From CAWCLK01 sp963796225 (GTDB taxonomy: Bacteria; Actinomycetota; Nitriliruptoria; Nitriliruptorales; Nitriliruptoraceae): DNA of 64,000 nucleotides. The notes under the pieces were generated by a model that searched no databases, was not told the origin of the DNA, and was given only the letters and a program-made list of their open reading frames with translations. This document shows, in pieces, positions 21,123 to 30,240 of this stretch; position 1 is the stretch's first letter; the number at the start of each line of letters is the position of its first letter. Where the stretch lies: positions 71,721-135,720 of the forward strand of contig CAWCLK010000030.1 in assembly GCA_963796225.1 (NCBI GenBank), read 5' to 3'. The position numbers and the translations under genes were made by a program.

Positions 21123-21920
21123 ATGATCGGTCGTCGCGGCCTGGGCGTCATCCTCCGAGTCGTGATCTCGATGGCGCTCGGGGTGGCCGCGGGCGTCCTC
21201 GTCGGATGGAGCGCCCCGGCGGTCGGTGGCCTCGCGTCGTGGGGGGCGTCGACGACGTCCATGCCGTGGACGGCGCTCACGCTGGCCGGCGCCGGTGCAG
21301 CGTTGCTCGTGCCTCCGCCGGCCCGCCGCAGGCTTGCGGTCGTCGTCGCCGTGATGGCCGTGGTCCCGCTCGTGGCCCCCACGTGGGTCGCCGGGGTCCA
21401 GGGACAGCTCTGGTCCGGCGCCATGCGGGCGCCGGCCCCGGGGATCGACGTCGCCACGTTGTTGCTCGCGGCAGCCGCGTGGGCGACCAGCTCCCCGACG
21501 GCGCCGGACGGGTTGGCCACCGGACTGGGCGCCGGGGCTGGTGCGGTGGCGGGGCTGTCCCTGCTGGGGCGGGCCGTCGGCGCCGGGTGGCTGACCGACG
21601 CCGGGGCCGGTGCCGACGAGGCCGGCATGGCGTGGACCGGCGCCGCGATGATCCTGCTGCTGACGGCCGCCGTCTGGCTGCTCGACGCCCAGCAGGCCGA
21701 CCTGGTCGTCGAGGGCGGTCGACGACACCGCATCGTCGGGGGCGTCGCCGCCCTGCTCGCCCCCGTCATCGTCGTGTGGGCGATCCCGGCGCCCGCAGCG
21801 CCGACGCGGTTCGACTACGCCACGACTGCCCTCATGGTCGTCGCCACGTCCCTCGTGGCCCAGCTCGCGCTGTGGCCCGGATCTGACGACCCGTCAGGTC
21901 GTGCGCTAGGGTGCTTGCCG
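21123..21920 (+). CDS. Hypothetical polytopic membrane protein running in frame into the next gene
   Basis: From ATG 21123 the frame encodes about 255 residues with roughly seven hydrophobic segments (for example VILRVVISMALGVAAGVLVGW and AGMAWTGAAMILLLTAAVWLL) and no recognisable motif. No stop occurs before the ATG of the acyl-CoA dehydrogenase at 21921: the frame reads straight through the palindromic operator at 21883-21897. A single-base error near the 3' end would give a stop at 21909. A true fusion is unlikely because the dehydrogenase N-terminus is complete. Function unknown. Confidence 0.5.
21883..21897. promoter_or_regulatory. Palindromic operator candidate (CTGACGACCCGTCAG)
   Basis: Perfect 6-bp arms CTGACG/CGTCAG around ACC, 23 bases upstream of the dehydrogenase ATG at 21921. 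One of eight related sites in the window and identical to the cores at 32435 and 58040. No KstR-type box accompanies this copy. Confidence 0.7.
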
Positions 21921-23135
21921 ATGGACCTCCGATACAGCGACGACGAGATCGCGTTCCGGGACGGGCTGCGGGCCTGGCTCGACGCGACCCTGCCGACCCT
22001 GCCGCCCGAGCCCGACCGTGACGACTGGGACGGCCGGCGCGCATGGGACACGCACTGGCAGCGGCTGCTGCACGACGCCGGGTACGCCGGGATCGACTGG
22101 CCGGTGGAGGCGGGGGGCAAGGGTGCCTCACCCACCGAGCACCTGATCTTCCTCGAGGAGACCGAGCGGGCCGGCGCCCCGTACGTGGGCGTGAACTTCG
22201 TGGGGTTGCTGCACGCCGGGCCCACCATCAACGCCTGCGGGACGCCCGAGCAGAAGCGGGCCCACCTGCCGCGGATCCTGCGGGGCGACGAGGTGTGGTG
22301 CCAGGGGTTCTCCGAACCGAACGCCGGGTCGGACCTCGCGTCGCTGCAGACCAAGGCGGTCCGCGACGGCGACGAGTACGTCGTGACCGGGCAGAAGATC
22401 TGGACCTCCCACGCCCAGGTCGCCGACTACTGCGAGCTGCTGGTCCGAACCGACAGCTCGGGGCGCAAGCACCACGGCATCACGTGGCTGATCCTGCCGA
22501 TGGACACGCCCGGCATCGAGGTCCGGCCGCTGACGACCATCGCCGGGTCCGACGAGTTCTCCGAGGTGTTCCTCGACGACGTCCGGGTCCCGGTCGCCAA
22601 CCGCGTCGGCGACGAGGACGACGGCTGGCGCGTCACGATGGTCACGCTGTCGTTCGAGCGCGGCACCGCCTTCGTGTCCGAGCTGATCCAGTCCCGCGTG
22701 CTGCTCGGCGACCTCGCGCGGCTGTGCCGGGACCTGCCGCACGGGGCCGGCAGTGCGTGGGAGGATGCGGGGGTGCGGCGGAAGCTGGGGCACCTGGCCG
22801 CCGAGTACGACGCGCTGTGGGCGATGACCAAGCGCAACGTGACCCAGGCGGCCCGCGACGGCATGCCGGGGATCGGCGGGTCGGTGTTCAAGCTCGCGTA
22901 CGCCGAGTACCGCCACCGGCTCGGGGACCTCGCCATGGAGGTCCTGGGCGAGTCCGGCCTGTCGCTGGACGACCTCGGGGACCTGCCGACGGGGCGCCAC
23001 GTGCAGCAGTGGCTCTGGGCCATCTCCATCGGCATCGCCGCCGGCACCTCACAGATCCAGCGCAACATCGTCGGCGAACGCATCCTCGGGCTGCCGAAGG
23101 AACCGAAGCCCGCGCCGGCCGGGGGAGGTGCCTGA
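21921..23135 (+). CDS. Acyl-CoA dehydrogenase, alpha-type subunit of a heteromeric pair
   Basis: 404 residues, intact frame. FAD enzyme that introduces the alpha-beta double bond in an acyl-CoA. It has the helical N-domain, the middle-domain FSEPNAGSDLASLQTKAVRDGDEYVVTGQKIWTS signature, and the C-terminal AAGTSQIQRNIVGERILGLP that contacts FAD and the partner. The neighbour at 23135 is a shorter, divergent dehydrogenase overlapping by one base. Such unequal pairs form alpha2-beta2 enzymes acting on steroid side chains (ChsE1-ChsE2, ChsE4-ChsE5 in Mycobacterium). The palindromic operator lies just upstream. Chain-length preference is not determinable. Confidence 0.85.
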   Translation: MDLRYSDDEIAFRDGLRAWLDATLPTLPPEPDRDDWDGRRAWDTHWQRLLHDAGYAGIDWPVEAGGKGASPTEHLIFLEETERAGAPYVGVNFVGLLHAGPTINACGTPEQKRAHLPRILRGDEVWCQGFSEPNAGSDLASLQTKAVRDGDEYVVTGQKIWTSHAQVADYCELLVRTDSSGRKHHGITWLILPMDTPGIEVRPLTTIAGSDEFSEVFLDDVRVPVANRVGDEDDGWRVTMVTLSFERGTAFVSELIQSRVLLGDLARLCRDLPHGAGSAWEDAGVRRKLGHLAAEYDALWAMTKRNVTQAARDGMPGIGGSVFKLAYAEYRHRLGDLAMEVLGESGLSLDDLGDLPTGRHVQQWLWAISIGIAAGTSQIQRNIVGERILGLPKEPKPAPAGGGA

Positions 23136-24116
23136 TGGACTTCGACCTCGACGACGACGAACGGGCGCTGCAGCAGGGGGTGCGCGAGTGGGCCGCGGGG
23201 CGGGCCACGTCCGACCGCATCCGTGCCACCGGGGACACCGGTGGCGTCGACCGCGACCTGTTCGCCGAGCTGGCCGCCCAGGGCGTGCTCGGCCTGGCGG
23301 CCCCGGAGGAGGCCGGCGGGATGGGGCTGGGTGCCACCCACGCCACCGTCGTCTTCGAGGAGCTCGGCCGTGCCCTGGTCCCGGGTCCCGTCGTGGCCAC
23401 GCACCTGGCCGCCGGGCTCGTGGACGGCGCCAGCGAGGGCACCACGATCGTCACGACCTGCGAGCGCGGGGACCGCGTGCTGGACCACCCGACCGGCGTC
23501 GACGGGGTGGTGGTGGTCGACGACGACGGTGTGCGGCTCGCGACCGGTCCCGGCGCTCAGGTCCGGACCGAGCGGCCCTTCGATCCGCTGACCGCGGTCG
23601 CGAGCGATGGACGGGGCGCCCGAGGGGGGCCGCCGCTGGGCGGACGCGGACCTGGCCCGGCGGTGGCGCCGACGCCGCCTCCTGCTCACCAGCGCCCAGC
23701 TGCTCGGTGCGGCGGTGGGCGCGACCGACCTCGCCGTCGCCTACGCGCAGCAGCGCGAGCAGTTCGGCCGTGTGATCGGGTCGTTCCAGTCGATCAAGCA
23801 CCTGTGCAGCGACGCCCTGACCCGCGCCGAGGTCGCACGGTCCGCGGTGTACGCGGCGGCGTGCCACCTGGACGGCCGGGCCGAACGAGAGGCCACCGAG
23901 GCCGACGCCGACGTCGCGCTGGCCACGGCGGCGCTGCTGGCCTCCGAGGCGGCGGTGCGCAACGCCAAGACCTGCATCCAGGTCCACGGCGGCATGGGCT
24001 TCACCTGGGAGGTGGACGCCCACCTGTTCCTCAAGCGAGCGACGGTGTGGGCCGCACGGGTCGGCGGGACCGACGAGAATGCGGATCGGGTGGCGCTGGC
24101 GCTGGGAGGCGCCTGA
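23135..24116 (+). CDS. Acyl-CoA dehydrogenase, short partner subunit, one +1 frame break
   Basis: About 326 residues. The N-domain (FDLDDDERALQQGVREWAAG) is normal and the middle domain is reduced. The C-domain has YAQQREQFGRVIGSFQSIKHLCSDALTRAE and IQVHGGMGFTWEVDAHLFLKRA, the FAD and dimer signature. The frame breaks at about 23608 and resumes at MDGAPEGGRRWAD. The ATG overlaps the TGA of the larger subunit, so the two are translationally coupled and presumably form one heterotetramer, as in FadE26/FadE27-type enzymes. Confidence 0.83.
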
Positions 24117-24135
24117 GGACGGCGGGAGCGCGGGC

Positions 24136-25264
24136 ATGGCGGAGGTCGAGCGGGTGAGCGAGCCGAACATCGACAGGACGGTGCGGTCGGAGACGGCCTC
24201 ACGTGAGGCCTCGGACGCCGACGAGGTGCGCGAGCGCTTCGACGCGTGGTTGGGGGACCGCGGGACGGTCGTGGGGTGGGAGGCGCCGGAGAGCACCGGG
24301 TACTCGTCGCTGACCTACCTCGCCGACGTCGAGCAGGACGGGCAGGTCAGCCGGCAGGTGCTGCGCGCCGTGCCGTCCGGGCCCGACGGTGTTCCGCGAC
24401 TACGACCTGGACCTGCAGGTGGCCTGCCTGCGGCAGCTCGCCGACATCGTCCCGACGCCGCCGGTGCTGGCCCACGAACCGGACCCCGCCCCGCTGGGGC
24501 AGCCCTTCTACGTCATGGGCTTCGTCCCGGGGCGGATCCCCGACGACAACCCGCCGTACGCGCTGGCCGGGTGGCTCAAGGACAGCGACCCGGCCCTGCA
24601 GGAGGCCCACTACCGCAACGGGCTGGACGTGCTGACCGCGCTGCACCGGCACCGCCCCGCCGACGTGGGGCTGGCCGAGCACCTGGTCCGCCCCGAGCTC
24701 GGTGCGACGGGCATGGACCAGCAGCTGGCCACCTGGCGCGAGCTGCTCGCCTGGGGGCGGGAGGGCACCGAGCAGCCGACCATCGACGCGGCCTGGGAGT
24801 GGCTGGACGCCCACCGCCCCGCCGACCCGGGGCGGGACGTCGTGCTGTGGGGCGACGCGCGCATCTCCAACCTCGTCTTCGCCGACGACGGCACGGTCCG
24901 TGCGGTGCTGGACTGGGAGATGGCCTGCTCGGGACCGGGCGAGGTCGACCTGGCCTGGTTCCTGTGGATGGACCGGCAGTTCACCGATGTCTTCGGCGCC
25001 CCGCGGCTCGACGGCTTCCCCGGCGAGGACGCGCTGGTCGCCCACTGGGAGGACGCGGTCGGCCACGAGGCCCGCGACCTCGACTGGTACCTGGTGTTCG
25101 CCGGTGTCCGGTTCGCCACCGTCCTCTCTCGCGTGGCGATCCGGTCCAAGGCGGACGGGCTCGTGCCCGCGGACAGCGACGTCGAGCGCAACCACCTCGG
25201 CACGCGGCTGCTCGCGCAGGTGCTCGAGCTGCCCGAACCCGGCCCCATCGGGCTGATGGGCTGA
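24136..25264 (+). CDS. Aminoglycoside-phosphotransferase-like kinase (APH fold), one frame break
   Basis: About 375 residues. The catalytic loop reads VLWGDARISNLVF, with Trp replacing the usual His of HGD but the Asp and Asn kept, and the metal loop is AVLDWEMACSGPGEVDLAWF. This variant is common in a family encoded beside acyl-CoA dehydrogenases in actinobacteria (related to the APH part of FadE36). It is unlikely to give antibiotic resistance; a small-molecule or acyl-intermediate kinase is more plausible. A frame break near 24391 (CCCGACGG with an extra G) interrupts the N-lobe. It is 19 bp after the dehydrogenase pair. GTG 24154 is an alternative start. Confidence 0.75.
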
Positions 25265-25287
25265 CCCGGCCCCACAAAGGACCCGCC

Positions 25288-26400
25288 GTGCTGCATCCCC
25301 ACGACGAGCTGCCCTTCCACCAGGCCGCCGCGCCCGTCCTGCAACCGGCCACCGGCGACCCGAACGCCTACGACCGGTACTTCTTCCACGGCTGGGACGC
25401 CGACAGCGGCATGGTCCTCGTCGCCGCGCTCGGGCTGTACCCGAACCGGCAGATCGTGGACGCGGCCTTCTGCGTCGCCGCGGACGGGCACCAGCGGTCG
25501 GTGTTCGCGTCGGGCCGGATGACCCGCGAACGCGACACGCGGATCGGCCCCATCGCCGTCGAGGTCACCGACCCGATGCGCGAGCTGCGGGTCACGGTCG
25601 ACGCCCCCGACCAGGGGCTGGAGGCGGACCTCACGTTCCACGCCCGCTCCGCGGCGATCCTGGAACCGCGCCAGACGATGATGGACCGGTCCCGGCTCAT
25701 CATGGACACGTGCCGCTACGCCCAGTTCGGCCGCTGGTCGGGGTCCCTGCGCACCGGCGACCAGCAGGTGGACGTGCGCCCCGAGCAGGTGGGCGGGACC
25801 CGCGACCGGTCGTGGGGTGTGCGCCCGCTGACTGGTGGCACGCCCGCGGCTCCGGCCACCTCGCTGCCGGGCATCTACTGGATCTGGAGCCCGCTGCAGT
25901 TCGACGACGGCTGCCTGCACCTGGCGACCTCCGAGGACAACCGCGGGGCGCGCACGCTGGAGGCCGCCGTGGCAGCCGACGACCTCGACGGGCAGGACCC
26001 GTGGGACGCCGAGGACACCCTGCACCACGCGAAGCGCGTCGACCACGAGCTGACGTGGGAGCCCGGCCGCCGGCGCGCCGCACGGCTCGGGTTCACGGTC
26101 GAGCACCTCGACGACCGCGGCACCGAGACGCTCGAGCTCACCCCCGTGGGACGGATCCACATGCGGGGCGCGGGCTACACCCACCTCGAACGCGGCCACG
26201 GGGCCTGGCACGGCGAGCTCGACGTCGCCGGCGAGGAGCTGGTCCACGCCGACGTGGACCCGTGGGACCTGACCGGCCTGCACGTCCAGCACGTCGTCCG
26301 CGTGACCGGCGACCGCGAGGGCGCCGGCATGCTCGAGCAGCTGCACCTCGGGGCCCACGCCCCGACCGGCCTGACCGGGTTCATCGACCCACCGGCCTGA
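25288..26400 (+). CDS. Uncharacterised protein, possible lipocalin-like (AttH/CrtC-type) fold
   Basis: 370 residues, intact frame, no signal peptide and no membrane segment. It opens with HPHDELPFHQAAAPVLQP, contains YDRYFFHGWDADSGMVLVAALGLYPN and repeated beta-strand patterns (GPIAVEVTDPMRELRVTVDAPDQGLEADLTF), and ends in another beta-rich half. Two beta-rich halves with Trp and Asp pairs recall AttH/CrtC-like lipocalin-type proteins that handle hydrophobic substrates. It follows the APH-like gene by 23 bp in the dehydrogenase operon, so a role in the same lipid or steroid pathway is inferred. Not firmly identified. Confidence 0.6.
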   Translation: MLHPHDELPFHQAAAPVLQPATGDPNAYDRYFFHGWDADSGMVLVAALGLYPNRQIVDAAFCVAADGHQRSVFASGRMTRERDTRIGPIAVEVTDPMRELRVTVDAPDQGLEADLTFHARSAAILEPRQTMMDRSRLIMDTCRYAQFGRWSGSLRTGDQQVDVRPEQVGGTRDRSWGVRPLTGGTPAAPATSLPGIYWIWSPLQFDDGCLHLATSEDNRGARTLEAAVAADDLDGQDPWDAEDTLHHAKRVDHELTWEPGRRRAARLGFTVEHLDDRGTETLELTPVGRIHMRGAGYTHLERGHGAWHGELDVAGEELVHADVDPWDLTGLHVQHVVRVTGDREGAGMLEQLHLGAHAPTGLTGFIDPPA

Positions 26401-26468
26401 CCGGCGGTGCGGGCGTGGGACGGGCCAGTCGGTAGCGTCGGGCGCCCGCATCCTGACGAGGTCCCCGC

Positions 26469-27101
26469 ATGTCCCTCCGCCCCGTGCTCGGCGCGTTGCT
26501 GGCCGCCGTGCTCGTCGTGGGGTGCACCGGGGGCGACGGCGACCAGGACCCCACGGCCGCCCCGACCAGCACCGCCCCGTCCTCGACGACCGCCAGCGAG
26601 ACGACCGACTCGCCCACCCCGTCACCGAGCCCCACCGACGACGACGCCACGGTCGCGTTCGGCACGGGGACCGTGACGCTCGACGGGGCCGAGCTCCCGG
26701 TCAGCGGCGACTGCGACGTGTCCCGCGAGTTCGGCGAGGAGCCCGTCGAGGGGCTCGACGACGACGTCGACGTCCTGCTGGCGGTCGACAACGTCACGGG
26801 TGACGGCGTGGCCAACGGGCCGTTCGCCCTGCGCGTCCGACTGCTCGGGTCCGGGGCGGTCGCGGGGCGCACCATCACCTCCGAGGGCGCGGACGCCGGT
26901 GACGGCACGACCGCCGACGTGACCTACGAGGGCACGGTCGAGGTGGCCGAGCTGCGCGACCGGCGCGAGCTCGAGTTCCTCGACGTCGCCGTGCTGCACC
27001 TGGAGGCCAGCCAGGACCGGGTCAGCGGGGACGCGGGCAGCCCGTCCCGCGACCTGGTCGTGGACGTGACGTGCCCGATCAGCCGCCCGACGCGACCCTG
27101 A
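26469..27101 (+). CDS. Lipoprotein of unknown function
   Basis: 210 residues. Signal MSLRPVLGALLAAVLVVGC has a good lipobox, then a Thr/Ser/Pro tether of about 40 residues. The globular part holds a strand-rich sequence with two Cys (GDCDVSREF and VDVTCPIS) that could form a disulfide, reminiscent of mycobacterial 19-kDa-type lipoprotein antigens. The 3' end overlaps the convergent SDR gene by 23 bp. It is 68 bp from the previous gene and may have its own promoter. Confidence 0.65.
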   Translation: MSLRPVLGALLAAVLVVGCTGGDGDQDPTAAPTSTAPSSTTASETTDSPTPSPSPTDDDATVAFGTGTVTLDGAELPVSGDCDVSREFGEEPVEGLDDDVDVLLAVDNVTGDGVANGPFALRVRLLGSGAVAGRTITSEGADAGDGTTADVTYEGTVEVAELRDRRELEFLDVAVLHLEASQDRVSGDAGSPSRDLVVDVTCPISRPTRP

Positions 27102-28050
27102 CCAGCGCGTCCGGGGCGACGCCCACGAGGGCGGCGCTGCGGTCCCACAGCCCCCGTGCGAGGGCGTCGTCGCGGGCCGCCGCGGACGGCGTGACGACCC
27201 GCCGCCGGGACAGGTAGACGCCCGTCACGCCCTCCATCGCCGGGGACGCCGCCGCATGGACGGACGTGGAGGCGCCCCGTTCGGCGTCGACGAACAGCGG
27301 CGCGGCGATCTGCACCCCGAGTCGCAGCAGTGGGTGACCCGAGCGGCCGAACCCGGACCGGACGGTGCCCGGGTGCAGGCTCGTGGACGTGACGCCCGCC
27401 GGTGCGAGCTGTCGGGCGAGCTCGCGCGCGAACAGGACGTTCGCCAGCTTGGAGGTCCCGTAGGCGAGCATCGACTGGTACGGGCGGCGTTCGAACATCA
27501 GGTCGTCGAGGTCCAGCTCGCCCTGCCGGTGCGCCAGGGACGCCACGGTGACCACCCGCGCCGCGGGGGCTGCCACCAGCGCCGGGGCGAGCAGGTGCGT
27601 CAGCAGGAACGGCCCGAGGTGGTTCACGCCGATGGTCATCTCGAACCCGTCGGCGGTCTCCCGGCGGGTCCCGATCACCGCGCCGGCGTTGTTGACCAGC
27701 ACGTCGAGGCGGGGCGCCCGCGCGAGGACGTCGGCCGCGGCGGCCCGCACCGAGGCCAGCGACGCGAGGTCGAGGTCCACCACCTCGACCTCGTCGCTGC
27801 TGCCGCGTTCGCGGATCTGGTCGACGGCTGCGTCGCCCCGCGCCCGGTCCCGTGCCGTGGCCAGCACCCGCGCGCCGCCGCGGGCCAGCGCCACGCAGGT
27901 CTCGAGCCCGATGCCGGAGGTCGCCCCGGTCACCAGCACCGTCCGCCCGCGCATGTCGTGGGTCGCGGGGCGGGGCTGGGCGGCTCGCGTGGCCAGGCCA
28001 CCGGCAGCCAGTCCCGCCGTGGTGGCCAGCAGGGCGGTCCGAGCGCGCAC
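27079..28050 (-). CDS. SDR oxidoreductase, retinol-dehydrogenase-like
   Basis: 323 residues with an N-terminal hydrophobic segment (LLATTAGLAAGGL). The Rossmann motif is VTGATSGIGLETCVALARGG, NNAG is followed by GVNHLGPFLLTHLL, the catalytic Ser is in VTVASLAH and the catalytic pair is AYGTSKLANVLF (Tyr and Lys). This NHLGPFLLT plus YGTSK combination is typical of the retinol-dehydrogenase/WW-oxidoreductase-like SDR group that reduces or oxidises lipid alcohols. GTG 28050 is chosen because the upstream frame is unlike protein. It stands alone between a convergent and a divergent lipoprotein gene. Confidence 0.8.
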   Translation of the reverse strand: MRARTALLATTAGLAAGGLATRAAQPRPATHDMRGRTVLVTGATSGIGLETCVALARGGARVLATARDRARGDAAVDQIRERGSSDEVEVVDLDLASLASVRAAAADVLARAPRLDVLVNNAGAVIGTRRETADGFEMTIGVNHLGPFLLTHLLAPALVAAPAARVVTVASLAHRQGELDLDDLMFERRPYQSMLAYGTSKLANVLFARELARQLAPAGVTSTSLHPGTVRSGFGRSGHPLLRLGVQIAAPLFVDAERGASTSVHAAASPAMEGVTGVYLSRRRVVTPSAAARDDALARGLWDRSAALVGVAPDALVRVASGG

Positions 28051-28194
28051 GAATCCTCCTCGGCCGGTCACGGTCACCCGGGAGCCGCAGGCTAGTTGTG
28101 GCCGCGGTGGCCGTCGTGCCGTGGACGAACGGCCGGGAGGAAGCGGCGGCCGCCACGCCGAAGTCCCTCCCGACGACACCCGAGGACGTCTCCC

Positions 28195-28563
28195 ATGCGC
28201 ACCGCACCCATCGCCCTCCTGCTCGGCGCCGCCCTGCTGACCGGGGCCTGCTCCGAGGTCGAGCAGGCCGTCGGCGAGGCCGCCGACCAGGCCACCCAGG
28301 TGGTCGAGACCGCCCGCTACTGCGCCCAGGCGGTGCAGGTGGCGCAGGCGATCGACGACCGGGACGTGGACGCGGCCGTGTCCGCCGGTCGCGAGCTCGT
28401 CGAGGTCGCCCCGCCCGAGCTCGTCGAGGATGCCCGGATCGTGCTCGAGGCTGCCGAGCGCGCCCAGGGCGGGGACCTGTCCGCCCTGCAGGACGAGCAG
28501 GTCCAGGCCGCGGCGGACCGCCTGCGGACCGCCACCGAACAGACCTGCGACCCGACCTCCTGA
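28195..28563 (+). CDS. Small helical lipoprotein
   Basis: 122 residues. Signal MRTAPIALLLGAALLTGAC carries a lipobox (LTGAC). The mature part is short, Glu/Ala/Gln-rich and helical, with two Cys (YCAQAVQVAQ and QTCDPTS) that may pair. No motif was recognised. It ends 9 bp before the convergent CoA-ligase gene. Confidence 0.6.
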   Translation: MRTAPIALLLGAALLTGACSEVEQAVGEAADQATQVVETARYCAQAVQVAQAIDDRDVDAAVSAGRELVEVAPPELVEDARIVLEAAERAQGGDLSALQDEQVQAAADRLRTATEQTCDPTS

Positions 28564-28572
28564 CCCGGCGCG

Positions 28573-30145
28573 TCAGGCCCGCTGCGGCACCGAGCCGGCG
28601 AACCGGTCGCGCAGCTCGAACTTGAGGATCTTGCCCGCCGGGTTGCGCGGCAGGGTGTCCACCACCTCGAGCTGCTCGGGCAGCTTGCGCGTGATGATCC
28701 CGGCGTCGAGCAGGTGCTGGGTCATCTCGTCGAAGGTGAGGTCCTCGGCGTCCTCGGCCGTGACCACGACGGCGCACGCCCGTTCGCCGCGCTCCTCGTC
28801 GGCCAGGCCCACGACCGCGACGTCGGCGACCTTCGGGTGCCCGTGGAGCAGGTCCTCGAGCTCCTTGGCCGAGATGTTCTCGCCCTTCCGGATGATCACG
28901 TCCTTGATGCGGCCCGTGATCGTGAGCATCCCGGCCTCGTCGAGGCGCCCGAGGTCGCCGCTACGGAACCAGCCGTCCTCGTCGAAGGCGTCGGCGTCCA
29001 GTGCGCTGTCGAGGTAGCCGCGGGTCACCTGCGGGCCCTTCGCGCGGACCTCGCCCTCCTCGCCCGGAGCGGCCTCGCTCCCGTCGAGGGTGACCAGGCG
29101 CAGCGTGACGCCCTCGACCGGGGAGCCCTCGGTGTGCGCGAGCTGGTCGTCGGTGTCCTCGACCGACCCCATGGTGAGGATGGGCGCCTCGGTGAGTCCG
29201 TACCCCGAGATGATCCCGGCACCGCCGAGCTGCTCCTTCATGTCGCGGTGCAGCTGGGGCGGCTTGGGCGCCCCGCCACCCGGGAACGTGCGGACGTTCG
29301 GGAGCAGCCGCTCGCCCTCGGGCAGGTCCTGCTGGGCCTTGAGGTAGACCTGGTGGAAGTAGGTGCCGGCCCCGGCGTGCGTGACGTCCTCGCGGCGCAG
29401 CACGTCGACGGTGGCGGGGGAGAAGGCCTGGTCGAGCACGTTGGTGAACCCGACGTCGAGCCCCGCGTACAGCCAGGTGATCCCGCCGATGTGGGTGAAC
29501 GGGAACACCAGCGCCGACCGGTCGTCGGGGCGCAGGTCGAGCCCCGCGGCCATGCCCCGCGCGGCCGTGCGGATGGCCACGTCGCCGTGCTGGGCGCCCT
29601 TGGGCTCGGAGGTCGTGCCGGAGGTGTAGAACAGCCAGCGCACCGGCGCGCCGTCGTCGTCCATGTCGTCGGTGGGCGCGGGCGGCAGGGTCGCCGGGTC
29701 GCCGGTGGGCAGGTCGTCGGGTCCGTCGACGAGCAGCACGTCGGTGTCGGTGCCCGCCGTCAGCGAGTCGGCCATCACGCCGAAGTCGAAGCCACCGAAG
29801 GTGCGCGGGACGACGAGGAGGCGGGGCCCGGCCTGCCCGACGATGAACCCGACCTCGCGGTCGCGGTAGATCGGCAGGATCGGGTTCTGGATCGCGCCGA
29901 GCCGGCGCAGCGCCCCGACCAGCACGACCGACTCGATCCAGGTGGGCAGCTGCCAGGACACGATGGTGTCGGTCCCCACGCCGAGCTCGGCCAGGCCGGC
30001 GGCGACCTGCTCGCACTGGTCGCGGTAGGCCGCGAAGGTCAGCTCGCGCCCGTCCTGGTCGACCAGCATGCGGGCATCCGGGGTGGCGTCCGCCCGTGCC
30101 CTCGATGAGCGTCCAGATGTTCGTCGCGTCCACCGTGTCTCCCAT
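28573..30145 (-). CDS. Class I AMP-forming acyl-CoA synthetase (FadD3-like), one frame break near the N-terminus
   Basis: About 523 residues. It adenylates a carboxylic acid and transfers it to CoA. The ATP loop is YTSGTTSEPKGAQHGD, the A5 motif is GYGLTEAPIL, A7 is WFRSGDLGRLDE, and the A10 Lys lies in RNPAGKILKFELR. GRIKDVIIRKGENISAKELE is the hinge. The N-terminus (MGDTVDATNIW) is one frame off and joins at about 30100 through one extra base. Length and neighbours (EchA20-like, SDR) suggest the steroid-ring-remnant ligase FadD3, but a side-chain or other acyl substrate is equally compatible. The operator at 30177-30191 is 31 bases upstream. Confidence 0.78.
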
Positions 30146-30176
30146 CCACGTCGGGACCTGCCAGAATGCCACATAC

Positions 30177-30191
30177 CTGACACCCCGTCAG
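30177..30191. promoter_or_regulatory. Palindromic operator candidate in a divergent promoter (CTGACACCCCGTCAG)
   Basis: CTGACA/CGTCAG arms with one mismatch around CCC. It lies between the divergent CoA-ligase (starts 30145, minus) and crotonase (starts 30241, plus) genes and could control both. No TnnAACnnGTTnnA box was found beside it. Confidence 0.6.
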
Positions 30192-30240
30192 GAAACGTAG
30201 CCGACACCGCGGGCGCATGGCCACGTGGGGGAGTGACAGC

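Noticed and set aside
24136..25264. Aminoglycoside resistance gene
   Set aside because: The catalytic motif is the WGD variant and the gene is inside an acyl-CoA dehydrogenase operon; antibiotic resistance is not supported.
28555..28579. CCTGAC...GTCAGG inverted repeat between the lipoprotein and CoA-ligase stops
   Set aside because: The arms coincide with the two convergent stop codons, the spacer is 7 bp rather than 3-5, and there is no promoter here; probably chance.
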